From positions 372,001-436,000 of the forward strand of contig JAEQBH010002177.1 of assembly GCA_016808115.1 (NCBI GenBank): 64,000 nt of DNA, given 5' to 3'. The translations under genes and the position numbers were made by a program. Below are positions 21,551-34,382 of the stretch, piece after piece. Under the pieces are notes generated by a model that saw only the letters and a program-made list of their open reading frames with translations, did not search any database and was not told the origin of the DNA. Each line of letters opens with the position of its first letter. Position 1 is the first letter of the stretch. The DNA is from Tetrastigma voinierianum (lineage: Eukaryota; Streptophyta; Magnoliopsida; Vitales; Vitaceae).

Positions 21551-22720
21551 TTGAGATCATTCGATTCGAGGTTCCACATGACATCGGGGCCCAAGGTGGC
21601 GGATGGTCGGTTGCCCGACTATATGAGGGCAAATAATCTCGTTTATTTCACCGTGAGCAATTTTATAGCAGCGGATGTCTTCTATCCAATCTTTGGTGAA
21701 ACGGTTTCTGCCTTAACAAGGCACCTCACGCCCTTGTACCTCCCGACCGTTTCGGTTTGGTGGGTTGCGGTGTACTAAACATTCTACCCGGGTTGGATAT
21801 TTATTTGGTAGAGATTTATTTATTTATACTTTGAAGCTTAGAGTTATTTATACTTTGAAGCTCGGGGGTTTGGGGTCATGATTCATGCTCGCCGATACTC
21901 TAGCCGCACTCTGTAATCGGGGCTCTCGACCCCTCAAGACCGGGGCGGGGCGTGGTTGTTTTGGCTTAAGGTTCGCGGGCATGAGACGCCGTGCCTCTCG
22001 GGCTTCCATTTGATCTAAATCACCTCACGCTCTGTGTTTGTTTCAGCTTGACGGAGCTCTCAGACTTCCTAGGTCATCTCAGATTCGATATGCCCCTTCT
22101 CTCCTAACTTTTCTTAGGTAGGCATTGCACGAGCTGACTAGTCACAACTATGGGAGAAAGCCAAGTCGGATTGCATCGTATCTAATTTCAGAGATCATTA
22201 AGAGGGAGCTCAATCACGAGCTTCTTGTGTCTACAAAAAACTTGTATGAGTTAGGTGTCAGCCCCTTTTCTTACATAGGGCTTGTCATCCCCTGTCCATT
22301 GCCAGAAGAGATTATTGAGGGTGAACATTTCATTCTTTATCGTCGACCTCTCCAAGTCAATCCCGTAGTTCTCTTTACAAACGGGTCCGATCAAGAGCCC
22401 TCAAGCCAAGTTCACTCGCGAGACTCATCACTTGCTCGCCCGATCAATCACCTTTGGTCGTACAAGATCCAAAGCCTGCCCCCTGGGCGATGAAGAAGAA
22501 GAAGAAGAAAAAGAAGAAGAAAAAGAAGGAGAAGACTGATGTGCAAAGCCCGCCAAGACGGTCGAAGGCTTCAGGATTGAGTAAATCCAACTCTTCCCAT
22601 AGATAGGACTCGTGGTCACTGCCTTGCCTCTCAGATTGCCGTGAGCCGGGCCGAGGAGAGTAAGCACCGCATATCTGGGGCCTTATCAGAGATTTTCCGC
22701 GCAGATGCAAGCAAGTCGTG
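21551..22720 (+). pseudogene. antisense ORF (aORF) of T2, Transposase_28-like
   Basis: At 21551-21778 an open frame gives KVADGRLPDYMRANNLVYFT and the start of a Transposase_28-like domain. Around 21900-22020 other frames give LSTPQDRG and HETPCLSGF. The frame at 22125-22493 has REL-NHELLVS, SPFSYIGLVIPCPLPEE, GEHFILY and SPPG-like residues. It ends in an AAG-rich tract (22494-22540) that would encode a basic stretch. It is opposite in strand to T2 gag-pol and parallel in order to the T1 aORF. Stops and frameshifts disrupt it, and the coiled-coil and C-terminal motif are not found downstream. Confidence 0.7.
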
Positions 22721-23191
22721 AGTGCTGCGGAAACTAATTCTATTCTTGAGTACCAAACCAGAAGTGTCCAAAGTGATCGGGTTTAAATGAAGAGGTTTAG
22801 AAGAGCCCGACAGTAATTATTTTGGACTCTCCATAACGAGCCTCCGATGCCCCCTCGCCCCCAGGGCGCCGCCCAGATGTCTCCAAGGAGTCTGGGCGAT
22901 CCCAGAGGATAAAGCCTCAAGCCTGAGGACCTCCCAGCATTGATAAGTACAGGGGCAATGCTCCCCATGTAGACAACCGTTGGTTCACCACTCAACTAGA
23001 CTCCGCCTAACCTCGCGAATTTCCCTTCGCCTCACCAGCAAGGGGTCCCGATGCCAGTCGCGCGTGAACTCACTTATTCAACCAATGAAGTGGGATCACC
23101 TTCGACGACACGTCTCGCTTATGATCTAGACGTCGCTCGGGTCAATTACCGATCAGCACCCTTCAACCAGAGGGACACTTCTGCCACTAAT
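22721..23191. other. T2 internal sequence, unassigned
   Basis: GC-rich and clearly older-coding in look (Pro, Arg and Ala rich in several frames), but no frame gives a motif I recognise. By position it should be the continuation of the T2 aORF toward its C-terminus. It ends at the inserted LTR at 23192. Confidence 0.35.
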
Positions 23192-26100
23192 TGTGGCGAC
23201 CCCCGAGCTTGACCCAACCCGGTTGGCGGATCCGAACCAAAACCCCGGGGATGCCCGTTTAACTTTTTTTTATTTTACATTTTATTAAGTTTTCTTTTTC
23301 AAAGTAAGGCGACCACTCTTGCTCGACCGAAGCATGGTCCGAACTCTGAGCCCTAAGCATCTTCGGGACGTTTTCATTTCTCTGATCAAAACATTTATTT
23401 ATGTCATTTCATTTTGTTGTTTTCAATTACGCTAAGTATTTTCAAATGGAGGGCTATAAACATTTACATTTCACAAAATGCAATTAAGCAATTAGTTAGG
23501 TATTCTATGCCTTTAAAATGATATACAAACAAACATGATACCAGAGTTCAATCCATTTTAATTCACACAAAATATCCCATGTTAAAAGGAATGATATGCA
23601 TATGGCGTGGGTATATACTTATACGTCGTAATCCTGCTCTATGACTTTGTGCTTCACGATCTTGTCTCCTTCCGCCTACCTCGAAACCCTCGCGCATAGA
23701 TAAACTACACGCTGGGCATTTTCATGCTTAGTGGTTCTATACAGCCTATTTCAATATTCAATTTAACTTGACATGCATTTAAATTAAACTATGCCTATTA
23801 GACAAGATATACTATATGACTATTTCAGATGCTTTCATTTTACAATCTCATTTATTATATCACAACATGTAATTTCAATACAACAATTCAATTCACAATT
23901 CAATTCACACCAATTTGGCGAGATTTAAGCGTATACATAAAAATCCCATTTACACTCATCAATGTTAAGTTATTTCCACTTTGACTATTCAATTACATTT
24001 GACGGATTCCGCTTGATGAACTCAAGTCCCTGATATCATTCGATAATGTGCTTACACATTTAACAATTAGGTCTCCCATCATGACCACTAGCTTGCGCAC
24101 CTGATATGTGGTATCACTTAAATGCCATACGCCATCGGCGATCGATGCCGATTGGTGCATCCCGCCAAGTGGGATATCGACAATTTTTGCGGTGCCTTCG
24201 TGACATACCACAAGTGCATCCCGCCAAGAGGTTCATTCGGTATATCGATTCAATTCAAGATGCTTCAAGAATTGACCGATCTGCTATAATTCGACTATCA
24301 TTCATATTCATTCTACAAACATTTCAAATATCATTACAATTCCATATTTCTTAATATCATTTCAAAGATGTTCATTTCAGGTAATCATTTATTTGTTGGT
24401 AAACTAACAAACACTCGAAACAAGAATGGGAATGAGAACAAACTCAAAAGCTAGACGCATCTGGGGCCCTCGGAATCTCAATCTCTTGGCTTTTCTCCTC
24501 AGAGCTCCCTATTCCAAACCATTAAAGAACAATATTATTCATGCGCATAGTGGTTTTGCTAGGGATTGGATTTTTTGAGTTTATTCTGAGTCTCAATTTC
24601 CGTTATATATAGATGAATTCCTGACTAATGGGCTTTCCATAGAGTCTAAGAACACCCAAAACGGTTCGACAGCAGCGCGGACTCCTTCCGGCTAAAGGTC
24701 ACACGATCAAACCCGTACCGAAGCCGACTTCGACTTGGTCGAAGCAACCAGACTGCCGAAGCCACCGACACCCACTGTCCTCAATACTAATGGAATCTTG
24801 ACTCAATGATATTCATAGAGTCTTAAGAACACCGAAACGCGGAGTTCGACTTAAGGAGTTAATATGACCTCCTGGGTCAGAGTACACACTTAGAATAAAC
24901 TAAATGAGTTTGACTGGCTTCTGAGTTTGTTCCATCTGCCTGCTTTAGCTGACCTATCTTGAGCTCACTTATTGTCCCTCCACAAGATATTACTTGATTC
25001 TTTAATTCAATGATCACAGAGTTCAAGAATCACCCAAATTTTGAGGTCTATTAAAAGAAGTTAAGACCCTTCCAAGCTGAGGCTCACACTTGAATGCATA
25101 CCTTCCAGTTTGGAAAGTCAATCTTAACCCGCCAAGCCATCTGATCTTGGTAAAAGCATCATAATTGGTCGCTGGAGGGCCTAAATTCTGAGAAACAAAA
25201 GTCCAATGATCATCTTAATTTAAACAGCGTCATGAGTCTCAAGAACACCTAAAACAGATCGACGTATGAGCGGCATTCTTCCAAGTTAAAGCTACACGTG
25301 AAGTCAAACCCCACCCTCATTCAACTCTGCCTTCACTAGAAGATCCTCTAATCCAATGAGGCTCTAATATCCAGTCTGATCTCCCACTGGTTTACTCCTT
25401 CCTACAAGAATATGATGGATTCTTTGACCCAATGCATTTCCTATATCCAGAACATTCAAACGGAGGCCCACTAGCAAGATCCTTCAAATTTAGAGGGAAC
25501 TCACACTCATAGGTCCATGATCCCAAATTAATGATCCCAATCAGTTTGATTTGATCCACCTGATAGTGTTAATTAAGGGTCCAATTGGGGAAAAAGTCCC
25601 AACTGAGGACATTCAAAGGCTCCAACATCATCTCACTTCAACGGGCTTCATAGAGCCAGTAGAACACCTGAAATGAGTTCTGACTGCGAATTATGGATCA
25701 CAAGTTGGAGGTCACAGGGGTCACACCCACTTGAGCTGATCCAACTGGTTTGTTTCAGACTTGACCTGGTAAAGCACGGCTACCAGCTTCGTAGAGTCCT
25801 CAATCGAGAACAAAAGTCTCAGCCTCCACTGATCTGACCACTGGTTTTCCTATAGGTGAGTCCATAATGTCCAAACTATTCTGACTAAGGTGCCAGATGA
25901 CCCTCCATTGATAGAGGTCATTGCTAGTCTGCTGCCCTGCTCAGCTGATTCTGGTCTCCTGTAAAACACCACAATTTGGTTCATAGATCCAACTGAGAAT
26001 TAAAAGCTCTTCAACACTCACCTCAATGATGGATCCAATTCAGAAAATGACCTGTCACCAAATCCCTTTTATTAATTTCACCCAAAACCAGCCTGATGTC

Positions 26101-26829
26101 CCATAATTATGTATCATCACAGGTGGCTTCCATGAGTTTAAAATGCTCATCAAATGATATTTCCTGTGGGTAAGACAACTTATTATCACATGCAAACTTT
26201 GTGGTAAAAATAAATCTCCAAAAGAAGAAGAATCTTGATTTCTGGGAGTTATTTCAAACTCAATCATGTCCCTACGCAAGCCCCTAATGTGAGATGAATC
26301 CTCTTCCTTGGTTCACTGAAATTCAGATGGTCCTAATACAGGAAATTTAGAGAAAGTGAGAGTCACTTTTAAATTTTCTCCTCTTTTCTGTTTTCCTTTC
26401 TTCCTGATATCATCTTTAATGTGGATATTTTTAAAAAAGGAGGAAACTTCCCCTTTCTTTCCATATGTCATCATGCCCTTTCCTTGATTTTTTCTTCTTC
26501 TTCTCTTTTTTGTTATTTCTTTTGTATTTAGTCTTCTCCCATATTCTTCATATTCCTTCACTAAGCCCCAATATTTTCCCTTGAAACATTTATGTTTCTC
26601 CCATTTATTTAGAGGTGTTCAAATCTTACTTGGGCTAACTCAAATATTCTGAGTCCTATTTAAAATCATAGATGTTTTCTTTTCACTGCTGTTTCCTATT
26701 CAACAAATTTCTATTTTTACATAATCTGATTCCATTCAAAAAATTCTAGAAAATACACTAAATGAGTTCACTATACTCCCAATATGAGGCAATTTTATTA
26801 TACCAATCCTAGGTATTGGGCAAGTCACA
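23192..26829 (-). repeat. very long LTR, Tekay-like, with about seven internal modules
   Basis: The left end TGTGGCGACCCCCGAGC matches the 15921 LTR in layout; 'gcattttcatgcttagtggttctatac' landmarks lie at 23717-23743. The right end is placed at ...AAGTCACA (26829), giving TG...CA on the minus strand. Length is about 3.6 kb, the longest of its kind here. From about 24600 to 26000 a module of roughly 175-215 bp repeats, recognisable by 'catagagtctaagaacaccc' variants at about 24638, 24812, 25015, 25230, 25445 and 25650. The 5-bp flanks do not match. No coding sequence is seen. Confidence 0.65.
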
Positions 26830-29599
26830 ATTTGAATAAGAGGACTAACTCACTCACCAACTGTACCTGCAGGCTCGAAGAGGTATTTGATTCTTCCCTG
26901 TGCTGAGGATACCAACAGTGCACCATGCCTGCACGGTAGAGTCAAGATGAACATAGATTCACAACTCATGATTTCCTAAACAAGATCGCCAAGCTGAAGG
27001 TCAGATTCCCCAATGAGTTTTAGAATGAGTCTTAGCGTGATTTCTTCTTCAATACCCTTCTTATAATTTATCACGGCTGATTCCAAAGATGGCGCCACAA
27101 GCACACAAAGGAACCCATTCCAGACCAACTGAAGCTGAGAAACACACTGAGTCACTGATGTTCCGGCCAACCACTCAGGAGATATGTGCCCAGGATGAAT
27201 AGGTTCATGGCTGAAACAGTGTTGACTTGAGAATGGTCATGATATACAGAGACGGTCAGCCGCGAGAAAAAGAGGTGGACAGTCAGCAAGAAAGCTCTGA
27301 TTCGCCCGCTAGCTTGCCACAGTGGTGATGGGGAAGCGGGTGTGAGGATGAACCCAATGGGGGGTCCAAGATGCCCATGGTTACGAGAGGCAAGCTTCAG
27401 AGCAGAGGCTGCAAAGTTTCACCCTCAGATTCCCCTGAGGTTGAAAATCCAAAAGGATAATGTGTCTTCTTCAATCTCAAAGTAAAAGCACTGTGCCTAC
27501 CATGGAGAGGATCACTGTGAAGGTTCTTGTTTAAGATTTATTTGCAGAAACACAGATGTCACAGATAAAGTTCAACACAATTATTTGTGTGACATTCAAT
27601 CCAGAAGTTCCAAACATGATGTTTCAGATCCTTCCTATCCTTCCCACTGAGTTTTTGTAGAACTAGAAACTCTTCAAACCCAACAGCTCACTCATACTGC
27701 AACAGCCTGAGGTGATTCAGAGCTGGTTTTATAGGAAACCTGAAGAAGTGTCCACTGGGGATTTTCACATCTTAAGTCTTTCTTCACTTTTTTGCAATTT
27801 TTGGTGGTTCTGCAGAGGACGTCAAAGACTAAGAGTAGTTTTTATAGAACCACTCACTGATGCCATTAATGGATTTCTGAATTTTTTCATATTTGACATT
27901 GATCATTTAAGTGAATCATAGTTCTTGGTTTCACAATTTTCCATACAGTCTTTAAATCAGTATGAGCTGCACTGCATTATTTATTTGTCAAGGCTTGAGA
28001 ATTAGAACCCAGGCTGGACCCTGGTAATCATGGAAACAATAGGCAAAGCCAACCATTTGAGTTTCATTTTGTCATGGTCCATGAGCCACCTCTGGATCTG
28101 ACTGTGTGCCACAGCTCAGAATACTCTGTCTCTAGATGTCTCAACAGTAAAGCCAGAGAGTTTCCTTCCAGTCTTGATTATGCACTGCAGCCAAGAGTCA
28201 CTCAGTCTTTAGCACACGAGGTTAGATACTTTCCGGGTCCTCACTTAAGCCATGGCTCAGCCTCGTCTCTAGCACGGTCAATAAAAGCAAAGTACTAGGT
28301 CCCTAGTATGGGGCTGGTTCAAGAATTTGAAAAATATTTGGCACTGAAAACTCATTGATAATTAAGAAAACATTATGATACACCTCCTAAGATGCACAAT
28401 CCAACATCTCCAAATCAAATAATGTTCAAGGTCTAGTTTGATTGAATGTTATTGATCCACAATCATGCCCACTCATTGGCCCATGCATGGTCCTCCCACT
28501 GACTTAATCTCCGGCCATTAGGTCACCGTGATTCTTCAGATCTCAAGACTTAGACTCAACTTTAATATATACACACTGTTTTTGTCCCTGCCCTGCTAGA
28601 GATAGTCTGATGATCTATGCAGTACACTGACACACAGCCTGCAGCTCTTCCATGGAGTCTCCTGTCTACATCTTGCCTCACATGATCTTAAAGAACACTC
28701 CAATCCATAAAGATGGCCAGGGAATGAGTGATACACCCAAATGAGCTCCACCCACACTCAGAGAAATGAAAGAACTCCAGTAGGCTCACTCAACTTAGTC
28801 TTCCTTTACAACATGACACCTTTTTCAGCCACAAGAGAGTTTGCATGCTTCCACCCCTGCCAACAATTGCTTCTGTAGGGTACTGGTTGGATACATAAGT
28901 TTATTTCGAACCTCCATGAAAAATTTCAGAGACTCATGACGTAAACATGGTCCGTCAGCACATAATTGACTATATATTCCAATCCATGCGACTGATATTT
29001 TTCCAGCAACAACAGGATAAATATTCTTATCTTTGACTGAGCATACTTAATCTCATCCATTTGATGAAACAGTAGTGGCAACTCAACAATAACTTCTTTC
29101 AAGCCGTAGGGTAGGGTCTAAACTTATATCATCCCATTGAGTGGTATTAAGCCAGATGGTAAAGATCCCTGGAACAAACCCTGAGGATGCAAATATGTCA
29201 TGGCAATATCATGATTTCCCCACTTGTTTAAAGTTTTTATCTATTGAGGGCTTTTCTGGTCTCTTCATGAGTTCAACATGAATCTTCCAGATAAATCTTG
29301 AGCCAAGCCACCGCTGATGGTTTCTAGCAGACACCTTTCATGGGAAGCTCACAAATATATGTTGGTTCCATCGGGTATGAGATACTCAAGATACTGCCTG
29401 GTCTAGAGACTGTTATGCAATTTTTGTAGCCATGGGCGGGTACCCAATGGCCCTGATCCAACCCAATCTTTGCTGGCTTCAATCCATGATTCCAGTGACT
29501 CCCTCCTGGTCAAATAATTACTATCTGATAATCCAGAAGGAACATGTTTCATCTATCCATTATTCCAAGCTGTGGTAAATCACATGCCCATTGTAATAG
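26830..29599 (-). other. unresolved decayed stretch inside T2
   Basis: By position it should hold T2 integrase and the spacer up to the aORF, but I could not identify an integrase motif in any minus-strand frame. CG dinucleotides are scarce and TG/CA plentiful compared with T1, consistent with long-term loss of methylated cytosines. ORFs of 62-74 codons at 26976-27170, 27712-27921 and 28074-28298 have no recognisable features. Another inserted repeat could be hidden here. Confidence 0.35.
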
Positions 29600-31330
29600 G
29601 ATAGGAGAATGTCATTTTTGATTTATTCACTGATGCTGCCAACTCACAAATGATCTCCTGCTCATCTGAATCCATCAGAGAGGCTCTAAGCTCTGCCAGA
29701 ACTCTCCAAATGTAGGTTTAACTCAAGATGATATTTGATCATAGTCTCGCTGCTTTCAGATTCTCTGCTAATCATTTTACTAAGATAGAGTCACTTGTAA
29801 TGAGCATTTTCTTTTCAAAGATATGGACGTCATGAGGCTCACCCCACTAGACAATGAATCACCATTGATAGATATTTGTTCCAATTTAGTTACTCTGCCT
29901 CTATCCTTTCCTCGAAGCTAGCTTGCTGTAAAATCCACCTGTCCCGCTGGTCTGCCATCCCACACTGAAGATCCACCAACCCATCTGCAGTTTAGGTCCC
30001 CCACCTGTCATAGTAATTCCTTACTCAGCAAATGTCAACAGAATCCTGTTCCTCCATCGCAAGAGAGGTTTGATATTTAACAACACCCACTTTAACAACT
30101 GCTGATCAATCATCCCTCCATGAGGCTCGGTCAGCATAGGCTCTCAAAGAGGCACTGGTCATACACTTAAACAATAGTGGCAGGTTTCTCATCACACTTG
30201 AGTGCCGCCACTTCTGCTCCAGAATTTTAAGATGGCCCAGTTTCGCCCACAAAGACTTCACTGGGCACTGATTGGTCCTTGTCACATCTCAAACAAAAGC
30301 CACTCACAAGACCCCTGAAACCACTAGAGTAAAAGATATTACTATCACTCATTTCAACAGTTTAATTATGGCCCTGATGTAAGATGATGTTTCTTTGACT
30401 GTCACAGTTTAAGCTTCCATGATTCTCATTCTGCCAGTGCTCTTTCGCTCCCTGAGTGAGATAAAAAAAGGTTTAACCCATTTGTGAAAACTAGATATGA
30501 ACTCGCTTCTAAAAGCTCAACCGGGGCCAATTCAATGATGTACTCCTTTCTAGAGGTAGAACTTATAATCCATTTATAGACTTGAGTTGAAGATTGGCTC
30601 TGCTATCCCCCTCGGGTCACCATAAAGCCTAAAATTTTTCCCAAACTGACTCAAAACGCTTTCATTGAGTTGAGTTTCTTGTTCTTTCGCAATAACTTAA
30701 TGGCTTCTTGCAGATGCTTGGTGTGATCGAAGCACTTTTTGGACTTTACAAGATATTTGCCGATAGACCTCCATGTTTCTCCCTAACAATAAATGTAATA
30801 TCTTAGTTACCAACCTTTGATAAGTTGCCCTGGCATTCTTCAAGCCAAAAGGTATCATTGTAGCAGTATAACCCATGTGGTGTAATGAAGGTCATTTTCT
30901 CTATATCAAGCGGGTGCATAGGAATTTGATAATATCCAGATAAAGCGTACAGAAACAACATTATCTCCTGCCCGGATGTGGCGTTAACAATTTGATATAT
31001 ACACAGTAAGGGGAAGCTATCTTTTAGGCATGATTCGTTGAGGTTGGTGTACTCTACACATACTCGTCGCTTACCGCCTTTCTTTTGAACCACCACCACG
31101 TTGGCCAGACGGTGAGTGCCTTCACTTCTCTAATGAAACACACTCGATAAGTTGTCTTATCATGAATATCGATGGTGGGCGGGGATTCTTGCCTCACTTT
31201 TTTGCCTTATTGGTTTTGTAGTGGGAATAACATTAAGTTTGTGAAAGGTCGTCGTCGGGTTAATTCCAACCATATTTGAGTGGCTCCAAGAAAATACATC
31301 TATATTATTTAATAGTACGAGTTGTAATTG
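29600..31330 (-). pseudogene. pol: T2 reverse transcriptase and RNase H
   Basis: Minus strand. The linker before RT reads SHSNMVGINPTTTFHKLNVI (about 31290-31230), then FIREVK. RT opens at 31099 with VVVQKKGGKRRVCVEYTNLN and LSGYYQIPMHP, HGLYCYN. The catalytic box is lost (EVYRQ where YVDD is expected), then HTKHLQEAIKLLRKNKKLN and LGKILGFMVT follow. Remnants FHKWVKPFFISLRE and SEVFVGE... mark the connection domain, and EKMLITSDSILVK at about 29815-29780 marks RNase H. Part of this lies in CG-poor sequence. Not functional. Confidence 0.8.
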
Positions 31331-32090
31331 TTCCCTTTCTTCATTGGATAGAAGAAGAGCGATACAAATGATTTACCTCATTTGTCTAACATCACTGTTT
31401 CAAAGGATCCACGGCCGAATCCTTCTCTTAGCCTGATCGGCTGGCAGCACATGATTGCTATGCAGGAGTTTGATGCGAGGGTGAATTCTTCTATCTTATC
31501 ACGCGTGGATGATTAATAACATTGTCATGCGACCGGTGTTGTTTGCCCAAAGGTCAACCGATAGCGATGGTCAAATAGTGACCATTTGGTGGTAGGTCGG
31601 AAGGGACCAGCGATGAAGACGGGCCCACCCCGCGTGCGGCATTGGGCTGATCTTGTGATATTCAGAACAAAATTCGTTGAGCAGGCCTGCTTTTGATAGG
31701 CGACATCACAGTGTTTGGTGTGCAACCATTGAGACTGAAAAGTTCTCTCGGTTGAGTTTCACTGAGCTTCTGTTTGATTGAAGAGCTTTCTATGGCCGAT
31801 TGCAATAATCTGCATCTTTTATTCGGGGTCTACCAATACCATGCACATCAAAATCTTTAATATGAAGGGTGACGCAATGCATCATGTGAGCCTGATCCTT
31901 TGGTTGACAAGGGTATGAGGCGTCCAATGATTTCTTCATGTTGCATTATGTATTAATAACCTTTATCTAGCTGCATTGCGGCTCTTAAGAACTTCATACA
32001 TTAGCGCTTATTGATATTAGTTGTCGAGACCAGCGCCTAGAATTATAATTGTATTGTTTCAGATCTATCAGGGTTGTTGCTCCGGTTGCG
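31331..32090 (-). pseudogene. pro: T2 protease region, heavily decayed
   Basis: By position this must be protease and the linker to RT. One 66-codon open frame (31725-31525) remains but shows no clear D-[ST]-G active site. No other feature is recognised. The call rests on order alone. Confidence 0.4.
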
Positions 32091-33720
32091 TTCTATCCTT
32101 TGCTTACCACGATTCATCATGTGATGCTGACCCATACTCCAAAGGTGTCCAACCTTGATAAACTTTTCCACGAAAACTTTGGAGCTTGAACTGCTGTTGG
32201 TCTCGTACTGTGATCTCTATCTGTAATACCTCACAAAGATGCATTTTCTTTGGGAAGGATCCATCTAGATAAATGACCATTCAGCTCTAGCAAGTCGAAT
32301 GATGGGCAATATGTTCTAGTATGAGATGTTAGGGGTGAATTGTGGGGGCACTCCTCTTCTGCGTTGTGCAGTCAGGAACCAACTCTGGAGATCTGCAAAT
32401 ATTTTTATCTTGGACTCGGGCGGCGCCTCTGACAGGCTGTTTTCCTGGTGAGCTGGTTCTGTCGAACGATGGTTTACTCTTGCGGATCTGTGTCCTCCAG
32501 CATTTAATTGCTTATCAGCTAGCACGTAACTCTTCCATTCATGTGGCTGAGGTCTAAAGATAATGACGGAATAAGGATGAGTGGTTCAAAGCTTCCCATA
32601 AAGGTTTGGAGGACCACGTCCATGTTATATGATTCTACATACTGAACGGCTTGCCCAAACCTCCTAGTGAAATCTCGAATAGACTCCTTTTCCTGCTTTA
32701 GAATAGTTTGCAAAGAATTAATGTTCCTCTTTTGTCGCATCGAACAAAGATACCGCGATATGAATTCGCTGACCCGTAGTTAAATGGACTGAATCTGTGC
32801 CGAATTACGTGAGGAGCTTGTGAAAGAGCGAACTTCATGAACCCAGTAAGCTAATAGGAATACTTTGCACAATAGCCGGTCGTTGCCGGCATTTAGTATC
32901 ATCGCCTTATTATAATGGAACATATGATCGTAAGGGTAAGTAGAGCCGTGTGATGTGTGAAAGATTTGGTATAATGAGCCCGAGGGTGGCTCTTGTGTCC
33001 AAGAGGATGTGTTGCCCTAGGGGCGAAGAGATGTCATGGTCTCAGTCAAGGGTACATAGACGGCATATAGAATGTTGGCCCTGTACTAAAGGCAGGATGT
33101 ACAAGCGGCATTGGTGGTATCATGCTAGGCGTCTTTGGTGCTGGATCGACACTTTATTGATCTTGGTGGCATCGTACATGCGGGAAATATTTATGGCATC
33201 GTACCTTTGGACAATCTTGTCGTTCCCAAGGGGCTTGATACGGCGACCTCTGACCTCCCTCTACTATTCGAGATGCCATAACGACATTGCGAAGGCAAAG
33301 GTATCATGAAGAATACCTCTTTGCGATCGGCCTTTGTGCTCTCTGAGAATTCTTCTGGTGAGACTCAAGATGGAGAAGCGCTAGAACAACTTGTCATCTA
33401 TTGGGGTATCGACATCGTCAAGGATAATGAATAACCAGCTATTACGAGCGATTGGATGCCGCATTTCGACGAAACTATCTCGTGCATCTTTTCGAGATCG
33501 GCGCACTTTCTATACGGACATGGCGGGTCATTCTCGAAGCGTGGGCGTTAAGCATGACACTGTTTGCTCTTCTAATCTGTCTTTCTTGCTCCTCTTTGTT
33601 CTTCTCCATCTCCTGCAGGCACTAATGGAGGAATTGATCTTTGCGGTCGCTCATCGGATTGCCCGACATTGCGGCGCACCAGCGGAAATGTTGAAGGGTG
33701 GCCCGAGTTCCAGGGGATGA
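32091..33720 (-). pseudogene. gag: T2 gag
   Basis: Minus strand. Around 32940-32860 the reading gives YPYDHMFHYNKAMILNAGND and RLLCKVF, matching the T4 gag. At 32740-32519 an open frame has MRQKRNINSLQTILKQEKES and IRDFTRRFGQAVQYVES, the gag core. Near 32200-32150 VEKFIKVGHL marks the region after the zinc knuckle. The N-terminal part (33000-33720) contains ORFs up to 119 codons on the opposite strand, but these are shadows. Stops and frameshifts split the gene. Confidence 0.78.
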
Positions 33721-33780
33721 AGGGCTACTAGACAGTCGTTGAAGCTAAGCCTTATAGCCTATAGACGAGACTTTCTGTTC

Positions 33781-33799
33781 AATTCCCACAGACGGCGCC
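33781..33799 (-). promoter_or_regulatory. primer-binding site of T2
   Basis: The minus strand reads GGCGCCGTCTGTGGGAATT, the complement of a tRNA 3' end with a TTCAATTCCC-type T arm. The same motif is common just downstream of 5' LTRs in plant Ty3/gypsy elements. I did not identify the tRNA. It lies 6-7 bases from the LTR at 33806. Confidence 0.75.
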
Positions 33800-33805
33800 C
33801 GATCA

Positions 33806-34382
33806 TGACACTGAATGTCTTAACCTCAGCATCGGCAGCCTTGGCGTGAACACATAAAGTGATATGACAGCGGTGTGCTGGCCACGCTCTCCGATGATTA
33901 AGTCAGCACAAGATGGAGAAAAATAAGCACAAGATAGAGAAGAAAAAGCAGATAGTTCACACAGTTCGAATTGTCTCTTTGTTACAAGTGGGAGATCTTC
34001 CCTAATTGCGGGATGAAACTCTGCTTGATTTTAAGAATGAAAATATCTCTTTGCTCTTATCAAGGATTAACCTTAGAAATGAGGACTGGGAAGCTAGGTC
34101 ATCCTCCCAATAAATATCGTTTTTGCTTATTTTTGCCTTCATATGCTCTGTATATTTTCCTGCTGCGGTGGATGACCGGTGGGGACTTGAAATCTAGGCA
34201 ATTTGCCACATGTAAGTCTTTGAGAAGACACCCTGGTTTTCTCAGACAGTCTTTAAGACTTTCCTATCTGGATAACATCTGCCTGGTTTTAATACGATAA
34301 ATAGGCTTGGACCGTTCCACAACTCGGGCAAAGCGGACACTGGGCCCATTAAGTAATGGGCCTAAAGATCATGGTACTCACA
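33806..34382 (-). repeat. 5' LTR of T2
   Basis: From TGACACTGAATG at 33806 to ...GGTACTCACA at 34382, 577 bp. It pairs with 20169-20718. A 109-codon plus-strand ORF across it (33971-34300) has no family features. Confidence 0.87.

Larger units (their letters stand above)
20169..34382 (-). mobile_element. Tat/Retand-type element T2, both LTRs, nested
   Basis: On the minus strand: 5' LTR 33806-34382, primer-binding site, gag, protease region, RT and RNase H, then an unresolved stretch, an inserted LTR (23192-26829), the antisense ORF (plus strand, 21551-22720), polypurine tract 20719-20737 and 3' LTR 20169-20718. The LTR pair shares long stretches such as 'gttcacacagttcgaattgt' but is well diverged. 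5-bp flanks (TATTC left, AAGAT right) do not match. All genes are broken. Confidence 0.83.

Noticed and set aside
22428..22710. Two overlapping Ser/Phe-rich minus-strand ORFs
   Set aside because: They are the antisense reading of the AAG-rich lysine tract of the T2 aORF.
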